Part shown: positions 46,405 through 59,700 of the stretch, piece by piece | Layout: every line of letters starts with the position of its first letter | Position numbering within the stretch: position 1 is the first letter of the stretch | Origin: Zopfochytrium polystomum | Lineage: Eukaryota; Chytridiomycota; Chytridiomycetes; Chytridiales; Chytridiaceae | Length of the DNA stretch: 64,000 nucleotides | Assembly (NCBI GenBank): GCA_025765615.1 | Contig: JAIVFJ010000024.1 | Location: 124,001-188,000 of the forward strand | Direction: 5' to 3' | Made by a program: the position numbers and the translations under genes | Notes under the pieces: model-generated | Told to the model about the DNA's origin: nothing | Database searches by the model: none | What the model saw: the letters and a program-made list of their open reading frames with translations, nothing else

Positions 46405-49400
46405 CTACAGTGAAATTTTCCTGCTTATGCCCAACCTCGATCCTGCGCGCGCTAGGATGCTGTGCAAAATTGTTCGAACGTCTGGAGTTAGATCTTGCAG
46501 CAAAATATCCACAAATTCGTAGTAGAACTGCGGGATGTGCGCGTTGAACTGATCGTCGTCGAACTCGAGGAAGGCGTTCAGGATGACCACAACCACAGGC
46601 CGCCACGCGGCAACGTTGCGCCGCTTTGCCTCAGGGTCCAACTTGTTGTAGTTTGATAAGATTTCAAGGCAAAGCCTGGAGAATTGGCCGTCAGCTTTTT
46701 TTTCCCTTTTCATTTCGCTCCGAATGCGACCAACTTACGGAATCAAGCGCTCGCCAATTTTCGCTCTGTGATGCTTCCGCTCTTCGCTGGGGTCAGCGTA
46801 CATCCGTACTAATACTGATACATAAGTTGAAACACTACTCGTCTCTTGCTTTAGGAGATTTGGAAGCTGCTTCATGAAGCCCATTCGATACAGAGCCATC
46901 CGCAGTTCCATGTCCTCGTTAAACGCCTTGGCGAAGCGGTAACTGCGTTCAAGGCAGCTCAGCATAGTCACCGCGCACTCGGAACCGATGGACTCGTACA
47001 CGGCATGACTCGCAGCGGACGTGGAGCAAAGTATGTCCTGAACGGTCTGAATCACCAGGAGGTGAAGAACGCATTTCTGGATGATGAGCTGAAAGTCTTT
47101 CTTTTGCGGCTTAGGGCGGCCAGAAATGTCGGGAACGGCGGCGTCGAACGTCGCGGGCACAGCCGTGATGGACGCAAACGAGAATAGCTGCGAGTTTGTC
47201 CTCCCAGGACCCAGTGCAAGGGGAGGCGGCTTGTTTGCTTTGTCGGCAGAGTGGTCCGCGCCGGACAGTGCATCCAGGTCGTCAGTTTCAGGAGGAGGAA
47301 CAATTGTAGACGGTAGTTCCGGAATTTGCTCTCGATAGTCAAAAAACAAGGCCGTGGGCGTGGTCATTTTGAACAAATGAGTGAACATATTGCAGATTTT
47401 GTTCCACAGGTCGTCGCTTAGCCGCGTAGCATTGTTCTCAACAAATTGAGTCAAGCAGGTGGAACCAATTCTCGCCAGAGTTTCGTTTTCTGAAAGACTG
47501 CGTCAGCCGTAACACAAACTTGTGCGAATTTTAAATTACAGTACCATGTGTCATGCAAACAGCCAGAACTTCCAACAGCCCGTCCACGCAAAAAAATAAC
47601 TCAGGCAGGTAGTGTCCAAAGAGGTCCACAAATTGGCGAAGTGCTTGAATCAAAGTTGTGCTGAGCCAAACAGACTGCTCCTCCTTGTTTGCAAATTTGG
47701 GCGAGGATTCTTGTTTGAGTTTCAGGTCATCGAATATTGGAAACAACACGCCTCTGGCAACAATTTCCCACGAATCAACTGAGAAAAAGGAGCCGTGTCC
47801 CTTGATGATGTCAAACAAGTACGTCAATGCCCGGGTCCTGACTTCGAGATCGGAGCTCATAATTGCATCGAAAAGTCCGTATAGAATTGGAAACACGAAG
47901 ACAAAAGAAACCTCTTCACTCATAGAAGTCGCTGCGCTGCTCACATTCGCTGAAAGATCCGGTATGGACGCTTGCACTGGTGTCGTCAGAGCTGCAAAGA
48001 ACCTCTCAGAGTTCTTGACGAGCAAGAGTGAGGCAGGAGTTCCCGATATGAGGTCTATCATGTTCTTCTCAGTGGCGCCAGACGCGAGATGGAGCAGCTT
48101 TGATCCAGAAGCTGATTTCGTCAGCTCCAATATCTTTGTAAAGGACTGACGCAACAGCTCCACTGCATGAAGGCTGCCATCAATTTAGCAAACCGAGAGC
48201 GAGGCCACACAAATTTCACCACATACCTGATTTTGGCGAAGTTACGGTTCTTGCAAAATGCTACCAAGCACAGGACAAAATCAGGCAGCGCAAAATTTGC
48301 GATGATGTTTTCGAAGTGGCTTTTGAAAATAGTTTTCAGAATGTCAAATGCCAGCAGAGATATTTGCTCTGCGATGGATGCACATTAGTCAAAGTCTGCG
48401 AAAAATCCGGCTTACCGTATGGCTCACGAGCGGCGCGTAAGAAAGCACTGAACATGGCCTTCCAACCTGACTTGATCCCCTTTGCCTTTGCTTGAATCAT
48501 TTGCATCAGGCAAGCAAGAGCCATGTCCTTGATTTTCGGGTCCGGATTTTCCCTGAGGATATACTCGAACGGCCGCAAAAAGTCTTTCTGGAACTTGAAA
48601 TTGGGCAGCTCCTCCAGTTCCAGAAACTTCATTGACAGTTGGCGGAGCTTATCCAAAGCGAAGAAGCAGACTTGTGTGTTGCTGTAGCAACCGACTTGGT
48701 TGAAGTGCTCTCCCAAGATGGCCCAAAGGTTCGACCACTCGACTCGGATGCGGTTCATGTTGTAGTACGAAATCTCGACAAGCCGCTGCAAGCAGTACAT
48801 TCGCGGATGCTCTGAGGCAGCGGCGGAGGAAGATATCTCATCCCAAGAAACTTTGCATAGTGCCTTAACGAAATGGACGATTGCCGTGCCCGAAAACTTG
48901 GACGACGAAGTAAACAGTTTATCGACGGTCAACGTCATCACTTGGGACGATGCAAGCGCTATCGTTTCTTCATTCAGCATCTTTTGGGCTTTTGCAATTT
49001 GGTTGCTCGCCTGCCGATTCCTGTCCTGAAAGCTTCTGTAATTTGTTTAAGCAGCATACAAAAGTACAATTCGAGAGCGTACCTTTGGTTGGATTGCTCA
49101 GCACCAAGCTGCTGTATCTTTTCCAGCAGACTTACGGAAACGACCACTTCCATCCAACTCTCGTTAATTTGGTCACTGGCGGCCAAGGAGACGTCAATCA
49201 AGGTCTTTATCCCCAAAACATGCTTCGGCTTGGTATCACATGGGTGCGGCTGCTGGGTGAAGCGCGCAAGAGTCGAAAAAATTGCTTTCTTTTCTTCCTC
49301 CATGTCGAATCGGCACGAAATCGTAAGGAGGCCTTTCAATCCATCAAGAGCCATGGTAACCACATCCTCATCGTCAGACTCTTGCAGCGTTCCAGTGAGG

Positions 49401-52400
49401 GCCGCTAGTACACTCATCCAACTGATTTGAAACATGGGTTTGATGTGCTCGAAATGGCTCGCCACATGAAACTGCGACGTGCCTGCAGCAGAACTCTGCT
49501 GTTGCGGCAAGGGGGGTACCGTTTCCAGACTGACCACGGCGACCCGTTTTCATTATTGTCTGAAAGATTGCCTCCGTTTTCATCGCCATGTTCTCACTCG
49601 CAATAGCGTACTGTGATAACTCTTTCCTCATGGTGGGGACTGCCAGTGCGGGTGGAGCCGCTAACTTCTCCTGCTCCTCTTTCATGACGATTTCCTTTGT
49701 AGAAATTTCATCAAAAATGGCCTCGAGCATTTCATTTGGCAAGTTTTTTCCTTCGTCGATCCCTCTAGCGAGCGTAAAATGCGTGTCTTGTTAGCTTTTG
49801 AACGACCAAGCCTAAGTGCACAAGGAAAGAGTCGGACCAATACCTGTTGTTTTTCAAGAAATCTGCCTTGGTCATCCTTTTCTTCACTTGAGCGTTGTGC
49901 TGATCCGTGTTAAGCATAATGACGCTGTAAGCAAGAACATAAGCCGTATCGGCGCTGGAAAAGCTAGTTGGGTTGCCTTGAACGTATCGCTCAGCAAACT
50001 TGAGCATGAAGCGATCGATCTTTTGCGCCTCTCCCGGAAGTCGGAAGCTTTGCAGAAATGATCTTAACGCTTGCACGAAGGGCATTGCAGTGAAATCAAA
50101 CTCGTCGACGTAAGCATGCATAATGGCAATGTTTTCCTCTTCCCTTCATTCACACATTGATGTTATTAGGTGAGAAATGCAGATAGGAATCGCTCACCCT
50201 TCACCCAGAAACTCGCCAATCATTGTTTTATCTAGGCCGTCAGTATTTTGAAGGAATTGGGCTATCTCTTTTGGGGTTCGACCAAAGACGCATCCCGCGT
50301 CGAGAATGTATTGAATTCCCTGGCTCGTCCGTCAGAGTGATGCGATTGACTACAGCCAACACTTTCTACTTACCTTTTTGGGCTTTTGATTGAACCTCGT
50401 GACCCCCTCCAAAATGACTTGCTTCCGATGCTTCAAGTTTTGGAACTGCGTTGGGTCATCCCCGAAACCGCCGCCCGGCTGAGATCCGTCGGCCGGCTCC
50501 TTCACAAGGCCTAGCGCGGGATCGTTCTCCGACTTTCCGCCGTCGCTCTTGCCGCTCTCAGACTCCACCGGCGAGCCCGCCAGCGTCGAGGAAACGGGGC
50601 TCGCGCCTCCCTTGGATTTGCTCCAGGATATCAGCGGGTTGATGATGCCTGCGACCAACAGCTCCAAGCCGCGCTTTCGCATTTCGGCGTAATCGCCCGT
50701 GGACGAGTAGAGGCCCTTGACTTGCTCTTTTGTCAGCGACGTGAGGGTGGAGGTCGTCAAGGTCGGCGGCAGCGATTGGGTCCCCGGGTGGCCAAAGTCA
50801 CCGAGCTTGGAAGGGTGGTTGGTGCTTGGCGCCCCGGCAGACAGGTTGGCGGCGCCTCCGCCTTGGTTCGCTTCTTGCGCCACCATTACTCTTCCTAGGG
50901 CGGTTACGAGCCTTTCCCAAATATTCTCACGCGCAGAGGCCTCCGGGTCGCAGTCGTAGTTTATGTAGATTTCGACGAGAAGCCTCCCACTTTCTGAAGA
51001 CGGCTCGCTGAGGATTCTGGAGAGGCACTTGAGCAGAGAGACTCGCTGATTGAATGTAATCGAGGACTTTGCTTCGACTATCGGGATGATTATCTCAGTG
51101 AAAATGACTGATATTTCTTTCTAAATTGCCTTTCTTAGTAGTAGAAGATGAGTTGAGTAAGCCAGCCTTCCTCACCTTCATGACCGTTCGCAAGGAGACA
51201 AGAGCGCGACCAAAGAGATCGAGGCTGATTTCGAAAACCTGTGGAACTACGCTAACAGCATTGCGGCTGAGCGCTAAACAGAGATACTGCTTCACCGAAT
51301 TGATGAATAAGACGGACTGCCCCGACTGTCCTGGTGGGAATAGCACCGGGGATGGAGTGAAAAAAATGTGAATATGTGATGAAAGAACAGTGTTCAGAAG
51401 GTGCAGAGCAAGCAGCTTTGATCTCATCGCTTGCGACTTCAGGTCGGTGACACTGGCAGAAAATAAGAACTTTGAGCCAGCCAATGGGGAAAACCAATTC
51501 GTACCCCTCCGGTGCTGGAATGGGCTTCATGCTCAGTTTGCAAAGTGTTCGAAATACTAGCTGCGCATCTTTTAGGCACTGCTCGACCATATCCGCGGCG
51601 GGCTTGGCAGTGCCAGCGTCGCCCGGTGGTTTTTTTTCTCGTGATTCGTCGGCCGATTTGCTGGCGCGGCAATATTGCGTTAGACTTCAATACCATCGCG
51701 TTCACCGAAAGCGAGAAAAAAAAATTTCCCCCCAAAGTCCGCCGACCCTTACAAGCTTTCCCGACTGCTGTTCTCCTTCTGCGACGACAACGACGAACCC
51801 TCCGACTCCGTGCCCTTCCGCGCATCTTTCACCTCGACCTGCAGAGCCGACGGCGCCGGGCTCGCGGCCTTTGCATCCGGCGGCGCGTTCGCCGGCGTGG
51901 GCGCGGGCGCGTCCTTTGCGACCCGTCCAAAGACGGCCTGCACCATTTGCGTCAGCGACGCCTGGGAGATAGTCTGTGCGTTGACCGACTTTGACAGGAG
52001 GAAGATATTGTAGGTGGTGCGGACGGCCTTGAGCAGCACGGCGCCGTGGATGGTCGCGACGGGGTCGACGGACGACACGGCGCTCATGAGCGCCTTGACG
52101 ATCTGCAGCTGGAGCTTCTCGTCCGTGTTTTCGCCGCCGGCGAACGTGTCGCAGATGGTCTGGATCACTTGCCCGATGATGCCCCCGCCCGCGCCGCCGC
52201 CGCTGCCGCCACCACCGGTCGTCGGCACCCCATGCATGTCGTCCGAGTCAAAGACGCTCTGTCGCGGCTCGTCGGGCGTGTAACCGTCTCGTCTTATGCC
52301 CCGGGTCGGGCTCGAGTAGCCGCTGCCGCTGCCAGGTGTTGCCGGCGGGTTTGGATCCATGGTCTCGCTCAGGTTGAGGCCCTCGTCCCAGTTCGTTTCG

Positions 52401-52811
52401 CCGACGTTGTGCCGGCCCCAAAAGTTGTAGGTGAAGAGCTTTCCAAGGCAGTCCACCGCTACGATTGCTAGGAAAGGTTGGCGCGACTGGCACGCGATCT
52501 GGAACGGTGCTATCAAAGAGTTGATTGGGATAGAGGCGTCGGCTGTGTGGCTCTCGAGCATGGCTTGATCAACCGGGAGCCAGGAGTAAACGAGTCTTAG
52601 TCGGGGATTTTGATGAGCGCGTACAGGAAAAGGGTCACATACAGAGCACATTTTTGGCACTATCTCGCAGCGTAGGCAGTCTCTTGGTTTCTTTGGCGTT
52701 TAGGAGCTGCTCCAGCGCCAACTTGATGAAGACATCTGAAGATAAGAGATTGGACGCCGTCTGATGAGGGGCGTTATGCGCCTTTTCTTTATCGAAGCCG
52801 AACAGGCTCAT
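46405..52811 (-). CDS. SEC7: SEC7/BIG-type Arf guanine nucleotide exchange factor
   Basis: Starts [14 protein letters not shown], followed by [18 protein letters not shown]. The N-terminal DCB segment has [15 protein letters not shown] and [15 protein letters not shown]. The HUS box and a Ser-rich part come next. The Sec7 domain runs from about 50470 to 49750: [19 protein letters not shown] with the catalytic glutamate, [32 protein letters not shown] and [11 protein letters not shown]. The long alpha-helical HDS repeats fill the C-terminal half. It loads GTP on Arf at the trans-Golgi. Introns are about 50–70 nt. It ends in RKISL at 46405. Confidence 0.94.
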
Positions 52812-52958
52812 CTTGAAAAGTTACGTAGTAATTTCTGGAACTTTCAGAAGAACATTTCTATTGTGAGGGCACTTGACAAACGGTCTCCTTCCTTGGCAAA
52901 TGGGCAGCTCGTTGTTCTGGGACACACACTCATGGCTACCTCCAATCGCTTGATCAAA

Positions 52959-54323
52959 TCAAACGCCAACCGCATACACCGGTGCGGCCACGGGCGCCGG
53001 CTGCCCCGCTCCCGCCCAGCGCTCGGGAACCTGGTCAAACGAAAACACCACGCTCGCCTCGTTGTTCGACAGGTCGGACTCTGGAAAGAAGCCGTCGCCG
53101 TTGATTGTCACCATGAGCTGAAACTTTCTGGCCGCGTCCTGCGGCGCGCTGAGCAAGTCGGTGATGTCAATCCATTGGCTGTTGAGAAATAAGGAGGGTT
53201 TTCCCGTGTGGGTTGGGAGAAAAGGACAAGAGCGTCAGCATATCGGCATCATCTTCATGTAATGACATGATGGAGGAGGTGGGGGCGTTCGAGAGGCAAA
53301 GAAAGAGAAATAACTTGTGGGGAAATACAACTTCAACCATTTCAGCGACGAGTCGTACACATCGGCGCACCCGGCGGTGACGCCTTGGAGCGCGCATGTG
53401 TACTTTTTGGCGAGGCCGACGGGGCATTCGAGGTCTTCCAGGCAGAATCCGTTCTTTGATCCGCGCGGCGCGGCGGAATGGATGGGTCGGTTCTGGTCGT
53501 CGAGCGGGTACAGGGCGTACTGCGGGTTGTCTTTCAGCTCAGCTCAGCTCAGCGACGATGTGACCCAGCCCGGTGTGGGGAAGAACGCTTTCCGGCGCGC
53601 CTCCCTCCCTCCCTCCGTCTCTCTCTCACCTTTGCATATGCGGTGAAATGCCAGTGCTTGTGGCACGTGTCCCAGTGCCAGTATGGCGGGTTGGCCGGCG
53701 AGAACACGTCAGGCGGGCGGCCTTGTTGATGCTGCATTTAGCAGTCACGTGATCCACACATCGAATGGGGGCATCAAGAAAAAAAAAAGAGGGCGAAGAC
53801 AACCACAACCAACGCACCAAGTACGGCGTCGGCCGCCCCAATGTTGTGGATTTTCGTTCCAAAGCGAAGCACTCGCCGCATCCCCTGGATTTGTTCGGTC
53901 GTCCGATCAGTCGTCGTTTCGTCGCCGTGATCGTTCGTCGTTCATCGTGCCGCCGCGAAAAAAACGGTCAGAAAGAAGACATCCCATGCAGCTGCTGGGG
54001 CACTCGACTGCCCCCCTCCCCCCCCTTCAACGAGCAAAATCCACGAAAAAAAACGCAAGGGGGGGTGCTAAAACACTCACCGGACCAGACAGGCAGCCCT
54101 CGTTGCGCAGGCAGGGGTCCAAGTCGGCGTCGACGTAGTCGAGAAACATGGTTTGCGCAAGGTACTGCTGGTCCGGCTGGAAATCCGGCAGAGGAAGAAG
54201 AGACTGGCCCGTCGCGACGCCGGCGCAGAGGCACGACGCCCAGAGGAGCCCGCCCGCTGTAACGGCGGCTGCTACCGTTGCGGCCGCTGGAGCTGTGCGC
54301 AGGGTAAAAGCGCTGAATTTCAT
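52959..54323 (-). CDS. Secreted lysyl oxidase
   Basis: Starts MKFSAFTLRTAPAAATV with a signal peptide (hydrophobic run ending near GVATGQS). The mature part contains the copper site WHWDTCHKHWHF, the HxHxH signature. It also holds Lys in SKNGFCLED and Tyr in CADVYDSSLKCQW, matching the Lys/Tyr pair of human LOX that forms the lysyl tyrosylquinone cofactor. CQWIDITDL and ESDLSNNEASV complete the fold. The reaction is oxidative deamination of peptidyl lysine; targets in a fungus are unknown. The protein lacks the long propeptide of animal LOX. Confidence 0.9.
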
Positions 54324-54864
54324 TTGTTCGTATATATTATTTTGTATTTTTTTTAATGTTTTTTTTTCGTGCCGAGAAAAGAGGGTGTGCGGCTTTGGCT
54401 GTCGCCGCTTTTAATCTATTTGTTTCCTCCTGGTGCTGGGGAGGTTGGAAGAGTGGCTTTCATCATCCAAATCACAACAACTGTGAAAGTCTAACTAACC
54501 CAAAGTGCATCGAAAGCTTGGTGGCTGTCTGCCCTGCGATCACGAAGTTTCTCTTCCATTTTTTACCTCTCTTCTTCCAGTAAGGCTTAATGGAATGCCT
54601 CAGAATGCAGTTGCCCCCAAATATGGCGTGCTTCTTTCTACGGGTTGACGCTGCGAGGAAGAAAATCAAATGTTTGCAGAATCTTTCGGAACAGGGATAG
54701 GAGCGAGAAAGAAAATGGAGGAGAAGAAAACGGGTTGGGAACCAATCGAGGCTTGGGACGAAAACACGGAGAAAAAAGAATCAGGGAGCGAAAAAAACAA
54801 GAAAAAAAAAACGGAAGCAGAAAGTTCAAGGAAAGTCGCGCGACACCACACTACCACACTCTGC
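54324..54864. other. Spacer between coronin 3' end and lysyl oxidase start
   Basis: About 540 bp of A/T-rich and A-rich sequence. No gene or RNA is seen. Confidence 0.4.
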
Positions 54865-57205
54865 TCATGCTTTCAGGCTTTCCAGCTGCGCCTCCAGCTG
54901 GCGGATCTTTGCGTCTCGCTGCGAAACTTGGTTCTTCAGGTCTTCGTTCTCCTTGCGGAGTGCGTGGTACGCGTCTTGGTACTGTAAAGAAGTGGAGGAT
55001 CTAAGCATCTTGCAACCCCCAAAACACACCCTGAGAACAGAAAATTTCCAAACCTCTTTCTCTGTTTGTGGTCCCCTCACGGCCGCAACGCCAACATCAA
55101 CCGGGGCGGGCGCGGACGTCACAAACTCTTTTGCGGTAGCAGCTGCTACAAAGCCGTTCTCGAGGCTAATCAGTTTTGGCGGGGCCGTCTTCCCGGCGAA
55201 GTACTGGTCTGCGGTGAGTGCCGGCTCTTGGCCAATCGTGTCGGGGAAAATGTCGGCTTGGAAAGCATCCGACTAAGCAAGGGGAGAAAAGGGTACTTAA
55301 TAGGCAAGAAAAACAAGTCGCACAAAGCTCGCAGAGCATGGATCTCAACAGCCAATTGGACTGCCGCCAGGCAACAACTACAGGAGAGACGGGGAACTTA
55401 CTTTGCGAGGAACTTTGAACGAGATGGGCTCGACAAAGGTGGGGTGAACTTTGTAAATGCGGGCGACCTCGCACTCGTTGATGGCGCAGGCGCGTTTTGG
55501 AAGGAATCCGATACCGCGGAGCGGGTCAGATGACTTGTACTCCGAAAGAGAGAAGAGTCCCTTGTCGTCATCTGTCCACTCGTAATACCGAATGTTGCCG
55601 TCACCCTGGTTTGAAAATGGAGGGAATGCGTCAGATCCCTATGTCATCTGAATATGTCGCAACCTTTCCAGCAAGGTACAGCATCGAAGTGTCTTCATCG
55701 AACTTGGGAATGATCAAACTGAATAGTGTCAGGTTTGTTTCATTGTCGACATTTTGTCCGGCGCTCTTACCCAGAACCAGTGTCAATATTCTCCTGCTTG
55801 ATGGGTTCAGAAAGGTTCTTAATGTCCCAAATGAAAACTTGACGTTCGCTCGTCCTGCTAAAACCGGTGGTGACAAACTTGTTGAGGGGCCCCATCCAGT
55901 CCGCACGGGTTCCCTTCACGCCAACGTGGCCCGCTGCTTCCTGGACGACAGTGTTCGAACGAACGTCAAACAGGCGGATCTTCTTGTCCTTGCACGTCGT
56001 AATGACGAGCGCGCCGTCGTACGACCAGCTGATGCCCTGGATCAGCTCAGTGTGGCCGGTCAACTCCTGTCTCTGAGCGCCGGTCGAAATGTCCCAGACT
56101 TTCACGGTGAAGTCACCGCTGGCGGAAAGAAGTACGTTCTCGGCGGAAGGGTGGAACAGGACGTGTCCAACCTTAGTGGGCAAGTTCATGGGGAATGGGT
56201 CATATCAAAGGGAGAAAACGAGGAGCTGAGGCCGTTACCTTTCGGCCGTGTCCATTCAGAGTCAAGAGGGGGGCCTCGACGTTTGCCTTGGGTCCACCTT
56301 CGGGGACTTGCCAAACCATGACCTGGGGATCGTATACAATTAGCTCAGCCACTCGGCCCACCGGAGCGTTCGCGCAAAGTAGGACGAGGAGGTAGGACAG
56401 ACCCTGCAGTCCTCAGCGCAAGAGGCGACGATGTGGTCATTGAATGGGTTGAAGTCGGTGTCTGCAGGAGTGGTAGATTCAGCAGGACAGTCAGTATGAG
56501 GCGGCATGGCGGCGGCAAGCACCACAAATGGGTCCCGATCACGTACCAAGAACTGCGCTGGTGTGGCCCGTGAAGACGGGTGGGTCGATCCTTCCGGTCT
56601 GGCCCAAGGGGATAACGGAAAAGGCACCACCTTTAAGGGGAAGAAAACGAGTTGTAATGGTGGAGGCGGTGAGACGGCACGTCTGTGTACCGCGACGAAG
56701 ATGCATACCTCCACCGGCCTCGAGGTTGACGGAGATGAAAAGAGGGTTGACCTTCACAAGGTTGGTATCCCACGCACTACGAGAAATCTGATCGTTGACA
56801 CGAAAAAAAAGTTCGAATATAATTGTAATGCAGTGATGAGACCGAATTTTCGCAAACGCATGGGTTTGTACCTTCAGGTTATCGTAGCATTGCTCCTTCT
56901 TGTTAGGAGTGCCGAAGACGTGTCGGTCTGGAGGGTAGGGGAGGGCGATCACGCGTAGCATTGGTGGATAACATAATGGCAGAGGGGTCAGAGGTGGTTT
57001 GAGCGGACGGTTGCGCAACGCAAAGCACGCCACAAGCCATCCGTGCGCGATCTCCTCCACACGCGCAACTGAACTCCACCGCCCGGCCTCTGCCCGCCCT
57101 CTCCCACTCCTCGCAGAATTCCGGCCGCCTCCCACAGCGCTATTCTCTCATCGCCCACATCGGCCTCAGTCACTCACATTTTGACGCGCGCACGAATCGA
57201 GACAT
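54865..57205 (-). CDS. CRN1: Coronin, actin-binding WD40 protein
   Basis: Exon 1 is MSRFVRASK at 57205, spliced to give YRHVFGTPNKKEQCYDN. The beta-propeller has seven blades with AVLGTDTDFNPFND, VGHVLFHPSAENVLLSAS, VKVWDI, GISWSYDGALVITTC, DKKIRLFDVRS and RGIGFLPKRACAINECEV. The C terminus is a coiled coil (YHALRKENEDLKNQVSQRD) that forms the oligomer. Coronin organises F-actin and Arp2/3 at actin patches. The gene is the last intact non-transposon gene before the right-hand Gypsy copy. Confidence 0.95.
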
Positions 57206-57639
57206 TTCTTTAAGAGCCAGAGGGCTGGGAAGGGTGGAGGGGGGAACGTGGGTGAATGGAGGAGGAAGGGGATGGCACGGGAGCAGCAGCCGCAGAAGAG
57301 GGGAAAAAAACTATTGAGAAAAAGGTTGGCTGCCCAAATGGGATAGCGACCAGTGAACCATCCAATGACTGTGAGCGACGAGGGAGGATGGAGAATGACC
57401 AGAAAAACAGTAAGACCGAAAAAAAAAAAAAAAAAAAAAAAAGGAAATGGAAGAGAAAAGTGAACCAAAATGAAGACTTGTTTATGATGGAAGCGGAAAT
57501 GGTCGGCAAACTTAGGAATGAATATCAAGATTTGTAACTTACAAGCTAATTGCGTGCTCAAGCAGACTCACATGGAGTCAAGTGCAAACTTGAAGTTGTG
57601 CAGCGCACAACGTAAATAGTAAACACGGACCAGAAGAAT
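57206..57639. other. Upstream region of coronin with poly-A run
   Basis: No gene seen. A run of about 23 A lies near 57419–57442. Confidence 0.4.
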
Positions 57640-58366
57640 CATTACTGTTTGTTCTCACAGCTAGAGCCTCTTTCTCCAATGATCAACCTTGAGGCAGCCA
57701 TGCCATTGGCTATCTTGGACCAGTCAACGTAAAAATAACCACCCCTTGAGATGAGGACGAAAAAGGTGGAGCAGCCTATGTGCAGTCAGTGAGAGATTGT
57801 GGTGTTCATGACTGTGGCAACAAAGCTACCACGGCTGCTGGCAACGATGAGGCCCGCTAATCCCAGCAATGAACATAACCATTCATGCTGCTTTCGCGAT
57901 AACGCCTTGGTTAGGATGTGTGCAACCATGTCCTCTGTCCTGCAAAATTCCAACTGGATATTCTGCTCCTTGAGCTCCTGATGAAAAAAAAACCAACCAG
58001 ACGCTCATATGTTTGACGCGACCATGGTGCACCGGATTCATGACAATTGCTGTGGTTGACATGTTACCCTCCTTTTGATCTTCATTGAATTCAAGTCCAT
58101 CTCTAACTCAAACAGCAAACTGCGCTCCCAGCTCGCTTCTTTTACTGCCTCTGCAAGGGCATTTGTTTCCGCCTCAGTTGAAAACAGAGCAAGTATACTC
58201 TGCTTTTTGCTGACCAGTTTAACGCAGCCCCAGTCAAGAGGAATATATTACCAGAACAGCTTCGACATTTCTCCTCCTCAGCATAACTCGCATCTGCAAA
58301 ACCCTGCAGAACGTTGGGCCTTCACGGCGGCGCATCCTCTGGAAATTCCTATCCTGTCTGTAGTTC
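57640..58366 (-). pseudogene. Ty1/Copia RNase H relic
   Basis: On the minus strand: GFADASYAEEEKC, GNIFLLTGAALNWS, then after a frameshift QSILALFSTEAET and EAVKEASWE. These are the RNase H motifs of Copia elements. Stops follow downstream. The relic is cut by the inverted-repeat element at 58367 and continues upstream at 58795. Confidence 0.8.
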
Positions 58367-58780
58367 AAATGTTAGACGGAACTGAATGGTATAGCAGCAA
58401 GAGGCACAAGACAAACCTGAACCTATTGTGACTGTCAGTTATTGTTCTCACAATGCCCATGGGAGAGCGAGCCACCGCCAATGCAGACCTGGGTGCTGGC
58501 TTGTGCTGATGACAAATACTCCAAGTATTAAGTGGAACGGAAACCTGGTGTCAACAGTTTTCCTCCTCTGCTCAAGCAGATAATACAGGAGAGGTTTTTA
58601 CCCCGTGCCAGTCACGCTTGCCTAGCATCTATTACAGCGTGCATATCATCATCATGTATCAATAATTCATAAGAGAGTTTTTTCTCCTTCTCTCCAAGTT
58701 GGGGAGAAGGACCACCCACAAACACACATCTCCACTTCATTCACTCCTTCCACTCACTCACTCAGAGTAGACTGTTTACA
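58367..58780. mobile_element. Second copy of the inverted-repeat element, one arm
   Basis: Begins TGTTAGACGGAACTGAATGG and matches the left arm and centre of the element at 30415. The right arm is missing, and the segment ends CTGTTTACA. It sits inside the Copia relic. No flanking duplication is clear. Confidence 0.8.
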
Positions 58781-58794
58781 CGTAGAAGGGCCTA

Positions 58795-58970
58795 CTGCAT
58801 GCTGTGTCTCATCGCACGTCTAATTTTAAATTGTTCCGCAACCTGTGCCTGGACAGCCTTCACACTATCCTTCTCCTTGAGAAAGACAATTTCATCATCT
58901 AGGTGCGTATTAATCACGCTGTTGACGGAGCCTTGGTCGTTCTGCCTGACCATCACGAGCTTGTTTTAGA
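58795..58970 (-). pseudogene. Ty1/Copia reverse transcriptase relic
   Basis: On the minus strand: NTHLDDEIVFLKE and DSVKAVQAQVAEQFKIR, the YVDD-box region and downstream helix of Copia reverse transcriptase, with the first Tyr-Val of the box altered. It is the upstream continuation of the relic at 57640. Confidence 0.7.
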
Positions 58971-59673
58971 CAGGGACTGGCAAATTAGAGTGAGAGTGTC
59001 TTCTTTTTTTTTCATTGAGAAAACTCTGCCCAATTTATACTCCTGCAGGGAGGTTGACCAGTTTTCCTGTTTTGCCTATCTGAACAAGTTGCAAACTGCT
59101 TCAGACAGGACTTTGCTCTGGGGAGGTGTTGTAAACCCCTTCCCACATAGGGATTTGAAATATTCAGAGCATTTCAAATCAACCAAGGTCTGTCCAGAGG
59201 TCTGTGTGCAGCGACCAGTCTTCCCACAGAAAGGATGATTTGAACTCATCAGGGGCATTTCAAACCAATCAGTCCTTGGTTCAACATTGGTTCAGACAAC
59301 AGTCAGCTGGCCTGGAGCTGCTGTGAGCTGCCCTGGTTCAACATTTCTCTGAACCCATTGAGTGTGATTCTAATCGCATTGTCCTCGCCGGCGAAGCCTA
59401 GGAAAGTAAAGCTAGAATCACCATCTTCACCTAACTCTTTTTGTTGGATTAAGATTAGGAACCCTATGCATGTATGTGCAAGTGCTGAAAATAAATAATA
59501 AATTAGGCAGGCGTGGGGTACAGCTTGCCACGCACCTCATCCCCAGGCAGTTGGGCAGTCTCTGTTAGTCACTAAAAAAGAAAATATGTTGAGAAAACCC
59601 TGGCGCAACAGAAACTGTTAAGACAAAAGTAGTGAAAGCACGCCCAATAATAAAGACAGGTTAGCCGCAAACA
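58971..59673. other. Non-coding spacer before the right Gypsy copy
   Basis: About 700 bp with no supported gene. Short matching words (for example TTCAAATC/CATTTCAAA) recur near 59150–59270, but no complete repeat unit was recognised. Confidence 0.4.
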
Positions 59674-59700
59674 TGTTATGAATCACCCTCTGGAAACCTC

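Noticed and set aside
58367..58780. LTR of an unknown element (it starts TG and ends CA).
   Set aside because: The copy at 30415 shows the same sequence as one arm and centre of an inverted-repeat element, and no 5-bp duplication flanks it.
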